From Clostridia bacterium (GTDB lineage Bacteria; Bacillota; Clostridia; TANB77; CAG-508): a DNA stretch of 60,436 nucleotides. Positions 60,315-60,436 of the stretch are shown in pieces. Positions within the stretch are counted from its first letter, which is position 1. Every line of letters begins with the position of its first letter. The notes below the pieces were generated by a model. It was not told where the DNA came from and did not search any database. It saw only the letters and a program-made list of their open reading frames with translations. The stretch is taken from positions 1 to 60,436 of the forward strand of contig JAGBDU010000011.1 in the NCBI GenBank assembly GCA_017937285.1, in the 5' to 3' direction. Made by a program: the position numbers and the translations under genes.

Positions 60315-60436
60315 GGGGACGGAGATTTTCGGTATCGAAAATCTCCGTCCCCAAAAATCTCCGTCCCCAAAAATCTCCGTCCCCGAAAATCTCCGTCCCC
60401 GAAAATCTCCGTCCCCGAAAATCTCCGTCCCCGAAA
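60315..60436 (+). repeat. Second hairpin-headed tandem array (family C), running off the window
   Basis: It starts with an inverted unit GGGGACGGAGATTTTCG, loop GTAT, then CGAAAATCTCCGTCCCC and further direct units; six are complete before the window ends. It is preceded by GGGAAAA, as in family A. The orientation and head structure are the same as in the array at 18238-18601. Confidence 0.9.

Overview
The window comes from a strongly AT-rich, Gram-positive, strictly anaerobic, endospore-forming member of the Bacillota, most likely a gut-type Clostridia lineage. This rests on the class III (glycyl radical) ribonucleotide reductase with its activase, SpoVT, a gerA-type germination operon, a spore photoproduct lyase remnant, a SAM-I riboswitch, a T-box leader and AGGAGG-type ribosome binding sites. 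Several genes are best read from TTG or GTG starts chosen by their Shine-Dalgarno sequences. No rRNA genes, prophage, CRISPR-Cas or integrase genes were seen.

Layout. 1-5.3 kb is an accessory region: an Asn/Ser-rich surface-protein tail, membrane proteins, one intact and one broken zincin-like (HExxH) gene, a duplicated terminator block and a truncated splB. 5.4-9.6 kb holds nrdD-nrdG (minus strand) with a divergent Crp/Fnr regulator. 9.8-15.6 kb has a cytoplasmic BspA-type LRR protein and a MarR-regulated heterodimeric ABC exporter. 15.9-20 kb has a cupin, a Cys-rich mini-protein, SAM riboswitch-metK, a large tandem repeat array and a CNNM/CBS transporter. 20.1-22.1 kb carries a polysaccharide deacetylase/M23 peptidase pair. 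22.3-27.2 kb carries tdk, truA, a membrane-anchored superfamily 2 helicase and a helical protein. 27.3-33.1 kb carries T-box-pheST, cdaA and spoVT. 33.5-36.4 kb is an LRR/transglutaminase-like cassette. 36.6-40.7 kb carries rpsO, pnp and a GT2 glycosyltransferase. 40.7-45 kb is the gerAA-gerAB-gerAC operon (minus strand) with two apparent frameshifts. 46.1-53.7 kb is the glycolytic cluster gap-pgk-(membrane protein)-tpiA-gpmI followed by a NifU-like protein and GGGtGRT. 53.8 kb is tRNA-Gln. 54.1-60.2 kb carries a MATE/cytidylate-kinase-like fusion, a frameshifted M15 peptidase plus a duplicated 3' fragment, a hydrolase, a zinc-ribbon membrane protein and a foreign-looking secreted protein.

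The most unusual feature is the repeat ecology. At least four families of small GC-rich or palindromic repeats are scattered between genes, and three share a GGGAC core: (A) palindromes with 53-nt arms carrying GGGGACGGTTCT; (C) tandem arrays of a 15-16 bp unit built on ATCTCCGTCCCC, each headed by one inverted copy so that the array begins with a hairpin; and a 30-bp perfect palindrome with AGGGACGTCCCT. Family B is a roughly 70-bp element with GTTACAATTCACGGC ends. These repeats have been captured into coding sequence (metK and tdk C-termini), lie inside leaders (pheST, truA), flank a partly deleted gene duplicate, and may mark the break in gerAC. No transposase that could move them is encoded here.

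All functional calls come from reading the sequence and recalling family features; no database search was possible.
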